From: Clostridia bacterium
Lineage (GTDB): Bacteria; Bacillota; DSM-521; Neomoorellales; SLTJ01
NCBI GenBank assembly: GCA_004347685.1
Contig: SLTJ01000033.1
Location: 1-64,000, forward strand
Direction: 5' to 3'
Length of the DNA stretch: 64,000 nucleotides
A program made the position numbers and the translations under genes. Position 1 is the first letter of the stretch. Every line of letters starts with the position of its first letter. The notes under the pieces are model-generated. The model was not told the origin of the DNA. It searched no databases and was given only the letters and a program-made list of their open reading frames with translations. Positions 16,469-25,075 of the stretch are shown here, piece after piece.

Positions 16469-16669
16469 ATGGATAAGTGGAGCAGAAGCGGAGGAGAACC
16501 GGAGGAGCTAGCGAAGGCCACAGCGAAAGGTCAAAGGAAGGAGGAAAAGGGAGTAACGAGGAAGTCCTTCCTGGAAACCGCTCGTTCCCTTAACCTGGAC
16601 GGCCCACGGGACTGGTCACGGCGCTTTGAGGAATACCTTTACGGGGAAAACACCGGTGCCAGCGACTAG
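16469..16669 (+). CDS. VapB-like antitoxin
   Basis: This 66-residue protein ends SFLETARSLNLDGPRDWSRR then FEEYLYGE, a pattern of short antitoxins found directly upstream of PIN-domain toxins. ATG 16469 is the only ATG in frame, but its ribosome binding site is poor; the first 30 residues look unlike the family. The stop overlaps the start of the truncated PIN gene by 14 bp, the usual vapBC arrangement. Confidence 0.6.
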   Translation: MDKWSRSGGEPEELAKATAKGQRKEEKGVTRKSFLETARSLNLDGPRDWSRRFEEYLYGENTGASD

Positions 16670-16838
16670 GTATTTCCCGGACTCTTCTTATGTCATCGCC
16701 CTTGCTGTCCCTGGGGACGAATTCCACGAACGGGCCCGCGGCGTTTACCGGTCACCCGCCGAGCCCGCCTTGCTTTCCAGGGCCATCTCCACGTCAAGAG
16801 CGAATTCCGCGAGCAACCCGAGGTGGCGCTGTAAATAG
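16656..16838 (+). pseudogene. Truncated VapC PIN-domain toxin
   Basis: From GTG 16656 the product reads YFPDSSYVIALAVPGDEFHE, the start of a PIN-domain ribonuclease with its first metal-binding aspartate. Homology stops at about 16765, where the sequence becomes the 3' end of the opposite-strand nucleotidyltransferase gene. About two thirds of the domain and the other acidic residues are missing, so the toxin is dead. Confidence 0.7.
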
Positions 16839-17557
16839 GCGAAAAACTCAAGGCGGCCGCTCTCCCTCGACAGGAGGGCCGTCGCCTCCTGGATAAAGGC
16901 GGCGGTCCTGGGAGAGACTACGCCAGCCGCGGCCAGGGCCCCCGGCAGGTCCTCGCGGCGGGCCGGTAGCGGCAAGTTGAGCTCCACTACGGCGGGGTGG
17001 GCCAGATTCAAGCAGGTGCGCAGCAGGGATTCGTAGGGCACGAACGCCTTCCTCTGGGCGGCCCGCACGACGCGGGAGGCCTTCAGGCGCCAGGCGGCGC
17101 GCCGGGCCTCAGCCGCCGTGGGGCGGCCTCGGGAAAAGGCCAGATCTTCCAGGGCCCGGCGAAAGCTCTCGTCCGGTGCGTACACCGGAAAGGCGGGCCC
17201 GAGAAGCCAGGGCAGGGCCGGCAGGACGCTGCGGCGATTCAGGACCACCACCTCTACCGGGTCGAAGATCCACTCACTCCACGGGTCGCTTTCCAGGTCG
17301 GGAAAGAGCGCTTCGGCCAGGACGTATTCCAAATCGGCGGCCAGGCTTGAGGCGTCGCAGGGGCCACGACAAAGGTGGGGGTAGACGCCGATACCTACGT
17401 CTACGTCGCTTAGGGCCGTTGCGGTGCCGGCGGCGTAGGAGCCCATGAGATAGGCCACCGCGATTTCCCGGCGCAAGGAGCACTCCTGGCGAACGGCCTG
17501 AGTGATTGTTTCGAGGGAAGGAGGCAATGGGGACTCTTGCCCGATCTTTGCCACCAT
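16745..17557 (-). CDS. Nucleotidyltransferase-HEPN fusion (MntA-HepT-like)
   Basis: This 270-residue protein has an N-terminal MNT nucleotidyltransferase domain with GSYAAGTATALSDVDVG at residues 39-55 (the GS and DxD of the fold). A helical C-terminal half resembles HepT/DUF86 HEPN proteins, especially NLAHPAVVELNLPLP and LAAAGVVSPRTAAFI. In two-gene modules the transferase AMPylates the HEPN RNase; here both are in one chain. I do not see the usual RxxxxxH RNase motif, so the HEPN part may be inactive. ATG 17557 starts the gene. It runs against the vapC remnant, its 3' end lying at the breakpoint. Confidence 0.65.
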   Translation of the reverse strand: MVAKIGQESPLPPSLETITQAVRQECSLRREIAVAYLMGSYAAGTATALSDVDVGIGVYPHLCRGPCDASSLAADLEYVLAEALFPDLESDPWSEWIFDPVEVVVLNRRSVLPALPWLLGPAFPVYAPDESFRRALEDLAFSRGRPTAAEARRAAWRLKASRVVRAAQRKAFVPYESLLRTCLNLAHPAVVELNLPLPARREDLPGALAAAGVVSPRTAAFIQEATALLSRESGRLEFFAYLQRHLGLLAEFALDVEMALESKAGSAGDR

Positions 17558-18180
17558 TCATTGTGGCCCCCTGACTAGTCTGTCAAAACGCACTACGTTG
17601 CTTCTCACCGTTTAAGATGGCCACCTCGACTTCTCGCCGGTCAACATCTCTCTCAATCATCCGTCCTTTTCACGGAGCGCCGGCAAGGGACAGCCGCCGC
17701 TTACCCATACCCAAGTAACTCTTGCACTTTTGGAAGCACTGTTCAAGCTGGCGGAAGCGGAAGTATTTCGAGAGCTGTTTTCCGGACGTATTGGCCTTCT
17801 GGCCGCCTCCACCAGTGTACAGCGTTATTGGCCCGCGCCAGGTCAAAGGTGACCTGGGCGCCGCAGGCCGGGCAAGTGGCGGTGAGGTAGCGCAGCTCGC
17901 TCAGGCTGATCCTCACCAGGTACTCGCCCATTCTGCCGCCCCCGTTCACACCACCGCGCCCGGCGGGGGCGGCGGGCCGTACTCGCGCTCAATGCGCCGG
18001 GAAGGCAGGACCTCTACGCCCAGATCAGGCCCAACAAGGTGCCGATACCGAAGAAGAACGTGCCGAGGAAGATCGTTAATTACCCCTGGTTTAATTCTAG
18101 TCCTTCCAGAAATGGGTGTCAATCGAAGGGTGTGTCAACCAATGGAATGGCACCCGGTCACCAAAACTTCCCGCCGAAAG
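17558..18180. other. Mostly non-coding spacer with gene debris
   Basis: About 690 bp separate the nucleotidyltransferase from the sigma factor gene. The only coding-like piece is the short zinc-ribbon fragment on the minus strand (17743-17949). The rest shows no consistent codon pattern. The last 70 bp hold the probable ECF-type promoter. Confidence 0.4.
17743..17949 (-). pseudogene. Short zinc-ribbon fragment
   Basis: The 68-codon frame contains YLVRISLSELRYLTATCPAC followed by GAQVTFDLARANN, a plausible CxxC half-site in a beta-rich protein, and then loses recognisable order. There is no clear ribosome binding site and no second CxxC. It could be the start of a small zinc-ribbon protein truncated at its C-terminus. 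Function unknown. Confidence 0.3.
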
Positions 18181-18206
18181 TGAACCTTTCGCGGCGCCAC
18201 CGTCTC
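18180..18206 (+). promoter_or_regulatory. Probable ECF-type autoregulated promoter
   Basis: GTGAACCTTT (18180-18189) and CGTC (18201-18204) are separated by the distance seen in SigW-like ECF promoters (AACCTTT and CGT elements). This suggests the sigma factor activates its own operon. A longer candidate leader with ATATAAATAG follows. Confidence 0.5.
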
Positions 18207-18252
18207 TTTTATATAAATAGAGGGAGCTCCCCAAACCAAAGGAGGGGCAGAT

Positions 18253-18879
18253 GTGGATGACCTGATCAAGCGCTGCCAACAGGGCGACGTGGATGCCTTT
18301 GGCATTTTGGTGGAGCGTTACGGCGCCAAAGCAATTCGTACAGCCTATCTAATAACCGGCCGCCGGGATATGGCTGAAGACATCGCTCAAGAGGCCTTTA
18401 TCCAGTGCTACCGGGAAATCAAACAGTTGCGCAACCCCGAAATGTTCCAGCCCTGGTTTTACCGGATACTGTCTCGGTTAAGTTGGCGGCATACGGCCAA
18501 GGAAAAGGGCCAGGTTTCGCTCGAAGCCCTCGCTGACAGCGATCAGAAACTTCTGGTTGATGACCCTGACCTTGCGGCAGCCGTGGAAGCCAAACTGAAG
18601 CAAAGTGCGGTACAGGAAGCTATCGGCCGGCTGAACGCCCCCTTGCGCACCACCATTGTCCTCTACTATTTCAACGAACTCTCGATCAAGGAAATAGCGC
18701 AGGTGCTTGGGTGCCGGGAAGGCACAATCAAATCACGCTTGCACAACGCCAGGAAACAGTTGGCCCGTGAACTCCAGCAAAATGGCCTGGAGCCTTCTTC
18801 CCAGGAGGAGAGAGAATACCTTGGCCAACAAGATGGGGTTCAACAACCGAGAAAGGAGTGGGAGGCAAATGCGATTTGA
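18253..18879 (+). CDS. ECF RNA polymerase sigma factor
   Basis: This 208-residue sigma-70 family protein has region 2 (IKRCQQGDVDAFGILVERY, then DIAQEAFIQCYREI for -10 binding) and region 4 (YYFNELSIKEIAQVLGCREG followed by TIKSRLHNARKQL, the helix-turn-helix). It is a typical extracytoplasmic-function factor. The GTG at 18253 follows AGGAGGGGC; an overlapping ATG is out of frame. Its stop overlaps the start of the anti-sigma gene, so the two are made together. The signal sensed is unknown. Confidence 0.92.
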   Translation: MDDLIKRCQQGDVDAFGILVERYGAKAIRTAYLITGRRDMAEDIAQEAFIQCYREIKQLRNPEMFQPWFYRILSRLSWRHTAKEKGQVSLEALADSDQKLLVDDPDLAAAVEAKLKQSAVQEAIGRLNAPLRTTIVLYYFNELSIKEIAQVLGCREGTIKSRLHNARKQLARELQQNGLEPSSQEEREYLGQQDGVQQPRKEWEANAI

Positions 18880-19720
18880 GCGATTTGAGCCATTTGAGCC
18901 CCTTGAACAATGGCTGCGCGCGGCTTTAGCCAGCCAGGCCGCAGAAATCGAACCCGCGCCAGACCTGTGGGAGCGGGTTAAAGCTGGAATTACAGCCACA
19001 AGACAGGAGCGCGGAATAATCATGTTGGGCAAGAGGCTGGGTGACCACCTGTTCCCCTGGCAGCCAGCCTGGAAAAAGGCCGTGGCCGGAGCCGTTTGTG
19101 GCGTACTTCTCGCAGGCGGCTTAACCTTCGGTGTTTCGCCTCAAGCCCGGGCCTGGGCTACAGAAAAGATCCAGGCCATTGTCGCCTATAAAATCATAAG
19201 GACAGACGGGGGATATGCGGTTGTCAAAGAAGAAGTCGCGCCAACGCCAGTAAAAATGCCAGCGGTAGAGAAAAAGCAGGTGAAAGCAGCCAAACCCTTG
19301 CACAATAGCATGACACCCATGGAAGCCGAAGCCGCCGCTGGATTTCCCGTCTCGCTGCCCGCTTACTTGCCGGACGGCTACGAGCAGGTTGGCATCAGCG
19401 CCGACAAGTGGGACAACGGTAATGGCTTTGTGCATGTTCTTTACCGGAGCGCGGGGCAACAACACCCTGACTTAGACCTGATGCTGACTAACGACCAGAG
19501 ATTCCTCCAGGGCGGCGACGCCGTAAAAGAAGTCAAGGTAGGGAATAAAACGGCGTATTGGTCGGAATTTCCGGTAGCTAAGCTCCCTGCAGGGGGGGAA
19601 CCCACGTTAAAAGCCGGGCACATGCTCAAGTGGCAAGATGGAGATGTGGTTCATACGTTAAGGAGTAGCGGCGAACTATCCTTAGACGAGATGCTCCGGA
19701 TCGCTGAATCAATCAAGTGA
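18869..19720 (+). CDS. Anti-sigma factor with DUF4367-like domain
   Basis: This 283-residue protein has a cytoplasmic N-terminus (1-70), one membrane segment (about 71-89) and an outer domain resembling DUF4367, including FPVSLPAYLPDGYEQVGIS and LKWQDGDVVHTLRSSGELS. It should hold the upstream ECF sigma factor inactive until an envelope signal arrives. ATG 18869 overlaps the sigma gene stop (TGA 18877-18879) and follows GGAGGC. The N-terminus is encoded by four 9-bp near-repeats (RFERFEPFEPLEQ). The 3' end of this gene recurs as fragments at 25577 and 27287. Confidence 0.82.
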   Translation: MRFERFEPFEPLEQWLRAALASQAAEIEPAPDLWERVKAGITATRQERGIIMLGKRLGDHLFPWQPAWKKAVAGAVCGVLLAGGLTFGVSPQARAWATEKIQAIVAYKIIRTDGGYAVVKEEVAPTPVKMPAVEKKQVKAAKPLHNSMTPMEAEAAAGFPVSLPAYLPDGYEQVGISADKWDNGNGFVHVLYRSAGQQHPDLDLMLTNDQRFLQGGDAVKEVKVGNKTAYWSEFPVAKLPAGGEPTLKAGHMLKWQDGDVVHTLRSSGELSLDEMLRIAESIK

Positions 19721-19764
19721 GGGCAGCTAAGCCGCCAACCCCGTATGTACAGCAGAATCAAGGG

Positions 19765-19802
19765 GGATAGCCGCTAGCGTGGCGGCTATCCTCCATTTTT
19801 CT
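19765..19802 (+). terminator. Terminator of the sigma/anti-sigma operon
   Basis: A perfect 10-bp stem GGATAGCCGC (19765-19774) / GCGGCTATCC (19782-19791), 7-nt loop, then TCCATTTTTCTT. Confidence 0.85.
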
Positions 19803-19811
19803 TACCTTCTA

Positions 19812-19857
19812 TCCCGTATCCTTACCCTGATCTGGTTTCCTGACCAGATAGAGCAGA
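19812..19857 (+). repeat. Stem-loop repeat, second copy
   Basis: GTATCCTTACCCTGATCTGG followed by TTTCCTGACCAGA matches the minus strand of 12690-12725. ATCTGGT and ACCAGAT form a hairpin here. It lies just after the sigma operon terminator. Confidence 0.6.
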
Positions 19858-19864
19858 GTTGATC

Positions 19865-20011
19865 CTATTGCGCCCTTGCCCTCCTGATAAAGTCAAACAC
19901 GGGCACCGTTATCTTTTTCACGGGTTTAAACTCCTGCCGCGCAAACTTGAACAACTCATCGGTGACTTGGGGAACATCAGCGGCCCTGCTTGCCCCTATT
20001 AGGGTATACGA
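19865..20011 (-). pseudogene. Unassigned C-terminal coding fragment
   Basis: On the minus strand a frame ending at TAG 19865-19867 reads LIGASRAADVPQVTDELFKF then ARQEFKPVKKITVPVFDFI. It looks like the tail of a real protein but has no start and overlaps the end of the restriction-subunit fragment in another frame. It may be a third gene of the type III locus, cut off at its 5' end, or the shifted tail of the restriction subunit. Not recognised. Confidence 0.3.
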
Positions 20012-20400
20012 TGTAAGTCTAAGTCTGTTGAAAGGTCCTGGGCGTCAATACCTAACGCCTTAGCCACCTCGTTAATTATCTTGGGAATTTCCGCAGGTCT
20101 CCTGGCAATGACATAATGCCACCTCCCATAGCTCCCGACGGCATTGACCGCCGCCACCCACCGCCTGGCGGCCTGGGCTTTGACTTCGGTCAGCTCTTCG
20201 TAGCCCTTAGTCTCCAGGATCAGGTAACCGGCGTTACCTTTTAGGCGAATGATGAAGTCCGGCACGTAATCGTGCACCTGGCCGTTGTGAAGGTAGGGAA
20301 TGGCAAAGCCTAGCCCGGCGTTTTTCACAAAGGCGTCCACCAGTTCACAGGTGTCAATGAAGTAGGCAGCCGACTGCTCCCACTGTTTGGTATCCGCCAC
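19999..20400 (-). pseudogene. Type III restriction subunit, C-terminal part
   Basis: The frame reads VVADTKQWEQSAAYFIDT and then GLGFAIPYLHNGQVHDYVPD, FIIRL and YLILETKGYEE. This matches the C-terminal nuclease region of type III Res subunits, where PDF...ETKG provides the PD-(D/E)xK catalytic residues. It is separated from the middle part by a deletion at about 20405 that removed helicase motif VI (the QxxGRxxR region) and changed the frame. It has no start of its own. Confidence 0.72.
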
Positions 20401-20408
20401 TACGTAGT

Positions 20409-20962
20409 TTACGTGGCGATGTAGGTTACCGTGTTGCAGTCCCAGCCCTCGGTAAGCATACCTACGCTGACAATGCAGCGTACGTCCCGGCCCGGGGGGT
20501 GCAAGGGACGCTTAAGTTTTTTGGCCAACTCCTCAAAGCCCTCGGGGTAGATAGGCCGGCCCTGGAGATCCTTCGGCCACTCGGTCTTGCCCACCGTGTC
20601 CAGGGTAAAGCGCATCCACCTTGCCTCGTCGCTCTTGGCCTGCTCCGTATCAGTCTCGTGAACCACCTTGGAATCCACCCGGATGGTGTTTAAGCGGTCG
20701 TCGCTGTTGCGGAAGCCCTTGATGCTGGCCGGAGGAATACCTGCCGGCGGCTTGTCTTCAGCCAGCCACTCGTAGACCACCTTAGCCAGCCTGGTATTCC
20801 TGCATACGATGATAAATACCGGTGGCCGGGGGTCGTCACGGACTTCCTCCCATTCGCGCCGCAATTCCTCCCACAACCCGGCCAGCATGACAATGGGAGT
20901 GTTCGCCCACTTTAAGATGGCCTCTGGTTTAGGGTTCGCCTTCCGCCCGCCGCGCTCCCTGC
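20409..20962 (-). pseudogene. Type III restriction subunit, middle part
   Basis: In this frame the coding sequence continues from the N-terminal part after a frameshift near 20960: ERGGRKANPKPEAILKWANT, FIIVCRNTRLAKVVYEWLAE, and finally VGMLTEGWDCNTVTYIA, helicase motif V of the superfamily 2 motor. The frame ends at a TAA at the deletion point. The open frame extends upstream to 21107 but only this part is homologous. Confidence 0.72.
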
Positions 20963-22378
20963 CGGCGTGAGCTTGGGCAGTATCCAGCGCCAGATGTTGA
21001 AATAACCCGGGATCTCGGCGCCCGTGGTATCGCGTACCGCAAGCTGGGGTATTTTCACCAGCCCGGACTCGATGGCGTCGGTGAGCCCGAAGTCGCTTGC
21101 TACCCAAGGGAAAATGCGGTTACTCTCCTGGCCCACCCGGCCGAGGAAGTAGGGCGTGGCGGAAAAGTCAACGCAAAAGTTGAGGCCGCGGAGTTTGTGG
21201 ATGCGGTCTAGCCCGTCTATCCAGACGGTGGCCTCCTTAAAGAACTCCTCGCTTTCCTCTTCCTCTCCGAAAAGATCCTCTTCGCCCTCCTCCGGCTCCG
21301 GCCGGCGGATGCGGTAGGCGTGGTGGGCCTCGTCGTTGAAGACGAGGATGTTTTGCTTGCCGCCGACCTCCCGGCCCAGTACACGGTTAATCCAGGCGGT
21401 GTCGCTTTCTACGTACTTGACGGACTCCACCCGGACGCGCCTTAGGTTTCCGCGGCCGTCCCGTTCTTCGCCGATCACGGTGAGGAGCCCGGCCGCCACC
21501 TGGCGGTTCAAGTCCTCGAGGGTCAGGTAGCGCTTACCGCGAGCGGTGGCGGTTCTGGCTCCAATGGTGACGGTCTCTCTGGTTCTCACCGGCACGCCGG
21601 CCTTGACTACTCTGGCGCTTTCACCGCCGGTCTGCACCGCCTGGGGCTCAAAGACGTGCCAGTTGGTCACCAGCACCCGCCCCCTGGTCAGGTCGGACAT
21701 CAGGTGCCGGGGTACCAGGTCACGGGTGCGGTAAAGGCTGGCTTCCCCGCGCGTAGGGTCCAGTTCCTGCAGGCGGTTGCGGATGGTGACGTTGGGGCAG
21801 ACTACCAGCACCACGTCGGAAAACCGGGCGTCACTCCGGTCGTTGACCTTGTTCAAGATGCTCCAGGCGGCCAGCATGGCCATCACCGTGGTCTTCCCCG
21901 TGCCCGTGGCCATCTTGCAGGCGTAACGCCGGAAGGCCCGGTACCCTTCGGCTTTGCGCTCATCGCTTGGTTCGTCCAGGGGAACCTCGATCCCCTGGAG
22001 GAAGTCGGCCCGGCCCTCAATTAGGAAGATCACCGTCTCTGCCGCCTCTATCTGCGCGTAGAACAGCCGGTGCTGGCGTCCCTCCCGCCGCCAGTAGGTC
22101 AACAGTTCCAGGGTGGTCCTGGTGACTACTGGCCAGCCCTGCGCCCGCCATTCCCTGAGCCGCTGCCGGATCAGGTTGACCAGCTCCAGGTCGGTCCAGC
22201 GGCCACGGGTCTCGTGCTCATTGTCACTCATGGGGGCCTTCGGATCACGGTAGAAGTAGCCTGCCGGCCGGCGTCCAGGTCGGAGCCCCGGCTCCTTCCC
22301 TTCCTCCAGATACCAGTAGGCCGCTGGCTCCTCGTAGGGGGAGCTAAGAATGGGATCGGGAACCTCGTAGCTGCTCAT
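20912..22378 (-). pseudogene. Type III restriction subunit (Res), N-terminal part
   Basis: These 488 codons hold the first helicase half of a type III Res protein: Walker A MATGTGKTT (156-164), a DEAH-like box FNDEAHHAY (near 360) and motif III DFSATPYF. ATG 22378 overlaps the stop of the Mod gene. After ILPKLTPA the frame is wrong and ends within about 20 codons; the correct sequence goes on in the next frame, so one frameshift lies near 20960. With the second lesion at 20405, the restriction activity is lost. The protein should still bind ATP but cannot translocate or cut. Confidence 0.82.
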
Positions 22379-24921
22379 TCCTCGGCCTCCTCGAGGCGAT
22401 TGACTACCAGGAGCTCGTTACCGTGGTCGTCAATGACCTTTACCGCCACCTGGCCGTGCTCGCCCGCCTCGAAGGGCGCGCTGACGGTGCCGGCCAGGTG
22501 ATCCCACACGCTATCCTCATAGATCCCTCTAAGGGCCCGTTTAAGGTTGTCCCAGGCGCTGGTGCGGGGGAAGAAGGCCTGGCCCACGTGAAAGCATAGC
22601 CCGTTGTAGTCGCTGTCCAGGAACCAGGCCGGGACGTCATTGCCTTTGCGATGGTCGGTTTGCATTGTTACCGGATCAAACACGTCCAGCCCCACCAACT
22701 CTACCTGGTACCTGGCCGGTTGCTTCACCGACTTACCCTGCACCTTTTTGAGTTTGACCTCCGGCAGGCCGCAGACGCTGAAGATCTGGCTGCTGCGCAT
22801 ATTCTTGAGCAGATCGCCCATCAGGAGATCCGGCGTGGCCTGGACATAAGTGGCAGGGACGCCCACCGTGGCCTCAGGGTTTTCTACGAGCACGCGGGCG
22901 TTGGGCTGAATGGCAAACCCAATGACATAGAGATGGCTATAACCCTTGGCATAGGCCTCGCGGGCGGCTTCATAGACCAGCCTCTCGCTTACGGCGCCGT
23001 TCTCCGGCCCGAAGACTATGGCCACCGGCTTCTCGTCGCCGTTAGCTACTACTGCTTCGGCCGACAGAGCCAGGGTCTTGGCTGGCGGGCGGACGTTCTT
23101 CAGGGTCACCGTTTTGCCGCCCCCCAAGTGCAATACCGGGGACTTGCGGAGAACTTCCAGCATCCGTCCCATAAACGAGCCGTAGCCCTCGGGTTCCTCA
23201 GCCAGGGCCTGGGCTTCGTCAACATCTTCCCAGTCTACCGGGGTGGGTATGGTGGCCTCCACGCAAAAAGGCCCGGTGACGCGGGTGACGTTGGGGACTA
23301 CTTCAGGCCGGTCCACCAGGATTTCTTCCTTGGGCGGCTCGTTATTGGCGATGCTCTCCAGGGTAATGTGCGGTACGATGCCGCCGATTTCCTCGCCCTT
23401 ACAGTTCTGCCTCCGTACGTATACAAACCCACCGGCCGGGCCGCGGGATTCGTCTTTGAGCTGGTAGTAAGGGAACGTTGCTGTAAGCACCCGCTGCCGG
23501 GCCAGGGCCAGAGGGACGCGGCTCACGTCGACGGTAATCCACCGCCGGCCCCACTGCTCGGCTACGTAGGCGGTGGTGCCGCTGCCGCAAGTGGGGTCGA
23601 GAACAAGGTCGCCGGGGTCGGTAGTCATTAGGATGCAACGCTCTATGACGGTCGGCGATGTTTGAACCGCGTAGGCGCGTTGTGTCCCTGTTTGTGTAGA
23701 TTCCCACCTATCCGTGATAGGTATCACTGGGAAGTCTTCGAGGAAACGTCGGTACCTAATTACAGACCCCATAACCTCTATGCGATCGTTTTCTGCGAGC
23801 CTGTGGAGGCCTTCCAAGGTTGTCTTCCAATGCGTATCAGGACGTGGTACGTACTTCTTGCCCTGGAACCAAAACTCCACCGGTTCTCTTGCTGCTCCCT
23901 CAGAGTATAAAGGTGCCAACTGGTATCTTCGTGCACCATCAGGTATGATACCGGTCTCAAGCTCCTCCCGAGATAAGCGCCTTGTTTGACCATTCGGGAG
24001 TAACAACATATCATATCGATCCAATGAAGTATCCCCGGGCTTCCGATCGGTGTAGAGTTGTCGGTACTTGATACAGTCCATGTCTTTTGCATACCACAAC
24101 AAGTAGTCAACCGTAGGCGGAAGAAGATTGCCTTCCATCCCACCGGTCTTTTGGTCCGGCTCGCGGGTCATGTCCTCGTCCTCGTTGTGCTTTACGTCAC
24201 GCTTGCGGACAAAGGGCTGGAAGTTGGAGCCAAACTTTACCCCGTAGGGCGGGTCCATGTAGATCATCTGGACTTGCCCTCCCAGGCCCTCATAGTGCAA
24301 CAGCGAGTTCATTACCACCAGTGAATCACCAAGTATCATCCGGTTGACCCACTTGTCCCGGTGCTCGTACGCCTTAAGGATCTGGTCGGTGACCGAACAC
24401 TGGGGATCGCCAAAAAGGTCAAACAGGGTCACCTGCTGGGGGCCCCTTTTCCGATGCCCCTGCAGGGTCTCGATAATAGCTTTGGTTGATAGGCGCTCAT
24501 GGACGAACAACGGCAGCGTGGGCACTTCGAAGGACAGGCGCTCGGCCTTCCCGGCCCAGTTGAGAAAGGGCTTACTTATCTCCTTCAGGAGCTGTACGGC
24601 ATCCTGGAGGCCATAGACCTTGTGTTGGCCGCCGTTAAACTCCCTGGGCTGAGGGAAGATATGAGGCGGGTCAAGCTGGCTAGCTTCTTCAATCATCGCC
24701 AACAGCCATTCGCCTAACTCCCGGGCATAGTTTTGGCCATCCCAATCCAGGGCTGGCGAGAGCGAGGAATCGTAACGATACGTAACAGGCGGCTTTCTCT
24801 TCTTGAACTGGGCCTGGGTGCCCACGTCAGGACGCAAAAGGCTCTCGGCCTCCGGATGCCGATAGGCTTCTGCTCTGGGCACTACCGTTACCTGCGCCGG
24901 CCGTTGGCGGCGTCTGGCCAC
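22375..24921 (-). CDS. Type III DNA methyltransferase (Mod) with internal deletion
   Basis: This 848-residue adenine/cytosine-N4 methyltransferase has DPPY (223-226) and, near residue 440, DPTCGSGTT for S-adenosylmethionine, the beta-class order of type III Mod. The start is GTG 24921 after AAGGGGG. Between MTREPD (residue 256) and QKTGGMEGNLL the roughly 80-100 residues normally found in the family, including the FHSKW...DDGVIF...DD block, are missing without loss of frame. A separate fragment carrying just such a block, from another mod gene, sits at 51774. The deletion probably inactivates the enzyme or alters specificity. Alternatively it is a natural short variant. Confidence 0.75.
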   Translation of the reverse strand: MARRRQRPAQVTVVPRAEAYRHPEAESLLRPDVGTQAQFKKRKPPVTYRYDSSLSPALDWDGQNYARELGEWLLAMIEEASQLDPPHIFPQPREFNGGQHKVYGLQDAVQLLKEISKPFLNWAGKAERLSFEVPTLPLFVHERLSTKAIIETLQGHRKRGPQQVTLFDLFGDPQCSVTDQILKAYEHRDKWVNRMILGDSLVVMNSLLHYEGLGGQVQMIYMDPPYGVKFGSNFQPFVRKRDVKHNEDEDMTREPDQKTGGMEGNLLPPTVDYLLWYAKDMDCIKYRQLYTDRKPGDTSLDRYDMLLLPNGQTRRLSREELETGIIPDGARRYQLAPLYSEGAAREPVEFWFQGKKYVPRPDTHWKTTLEGLHRLAENDRIEVMGSVIRYRRFLEDFPVIPITDRWESTQTGTQRAYAVQTSPTVIERCILMTTDPGDLVLDPTCGSGTTAYVAEQWGRRWITVDVSRVPLALARQRVLTATFPYYQLKDESRGPAGGFVYVRRQNCKGEEIGGIVPHITLESIANNEPPKEEILVDRPEVVPNVTRVTGPFCVEATIPTPVDWEDVDEAQALAEEPEGYGSFMGRMLEVLRKSPVLHLGGGKTVTLKNVRPPAKTLALSAEAVVANGDEKPVAIVFGPENGAVSERLVYEAAREAYAKGYSHLYVIGFAIQPNARVLVENPEATVGVPATYVQATPDLLMGDLLKNMRSSQIFSVCGLPEVKLKKVQGKSVKQPARYQVELVGLDVFDPVTMQTDHRKGNDVPAWFLDSDYNGLCFHVGQAFFPRTSAWDNLKRALRGIYEDSVWDHLAGTVSAPFEAGEHGQVAVKVIDDHGNELLVVNRLEEAEE

Positions 24922-25075
24922 TGCTATTCCCCCTTACTCACACAACTTGGGCTTATCATAGGTACATCTGGCCATCCTCAGGATGGTCAGCAAAAGGAGC
25001 GCTAACCCTTTGCGGGAAATTGTTACCTTCTGCATGATTTGGATGGATTCGGCATATTAATATACCTTTGTTGGG

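Noticed and set aside
18144-18160. Third CRISPR-like repeat (TGGCACCCGGTC) before the sigma operon
   Set aside because: Only 12 bases match the repeat at 27607; the stem and the GAAAC end are missing.
17722-18183. 153-codon plus-strand frame upstream of the sigma factor
   Set aside because: No ribosome binding site, no coding bias, and it crosses the ECF-type promoter region.
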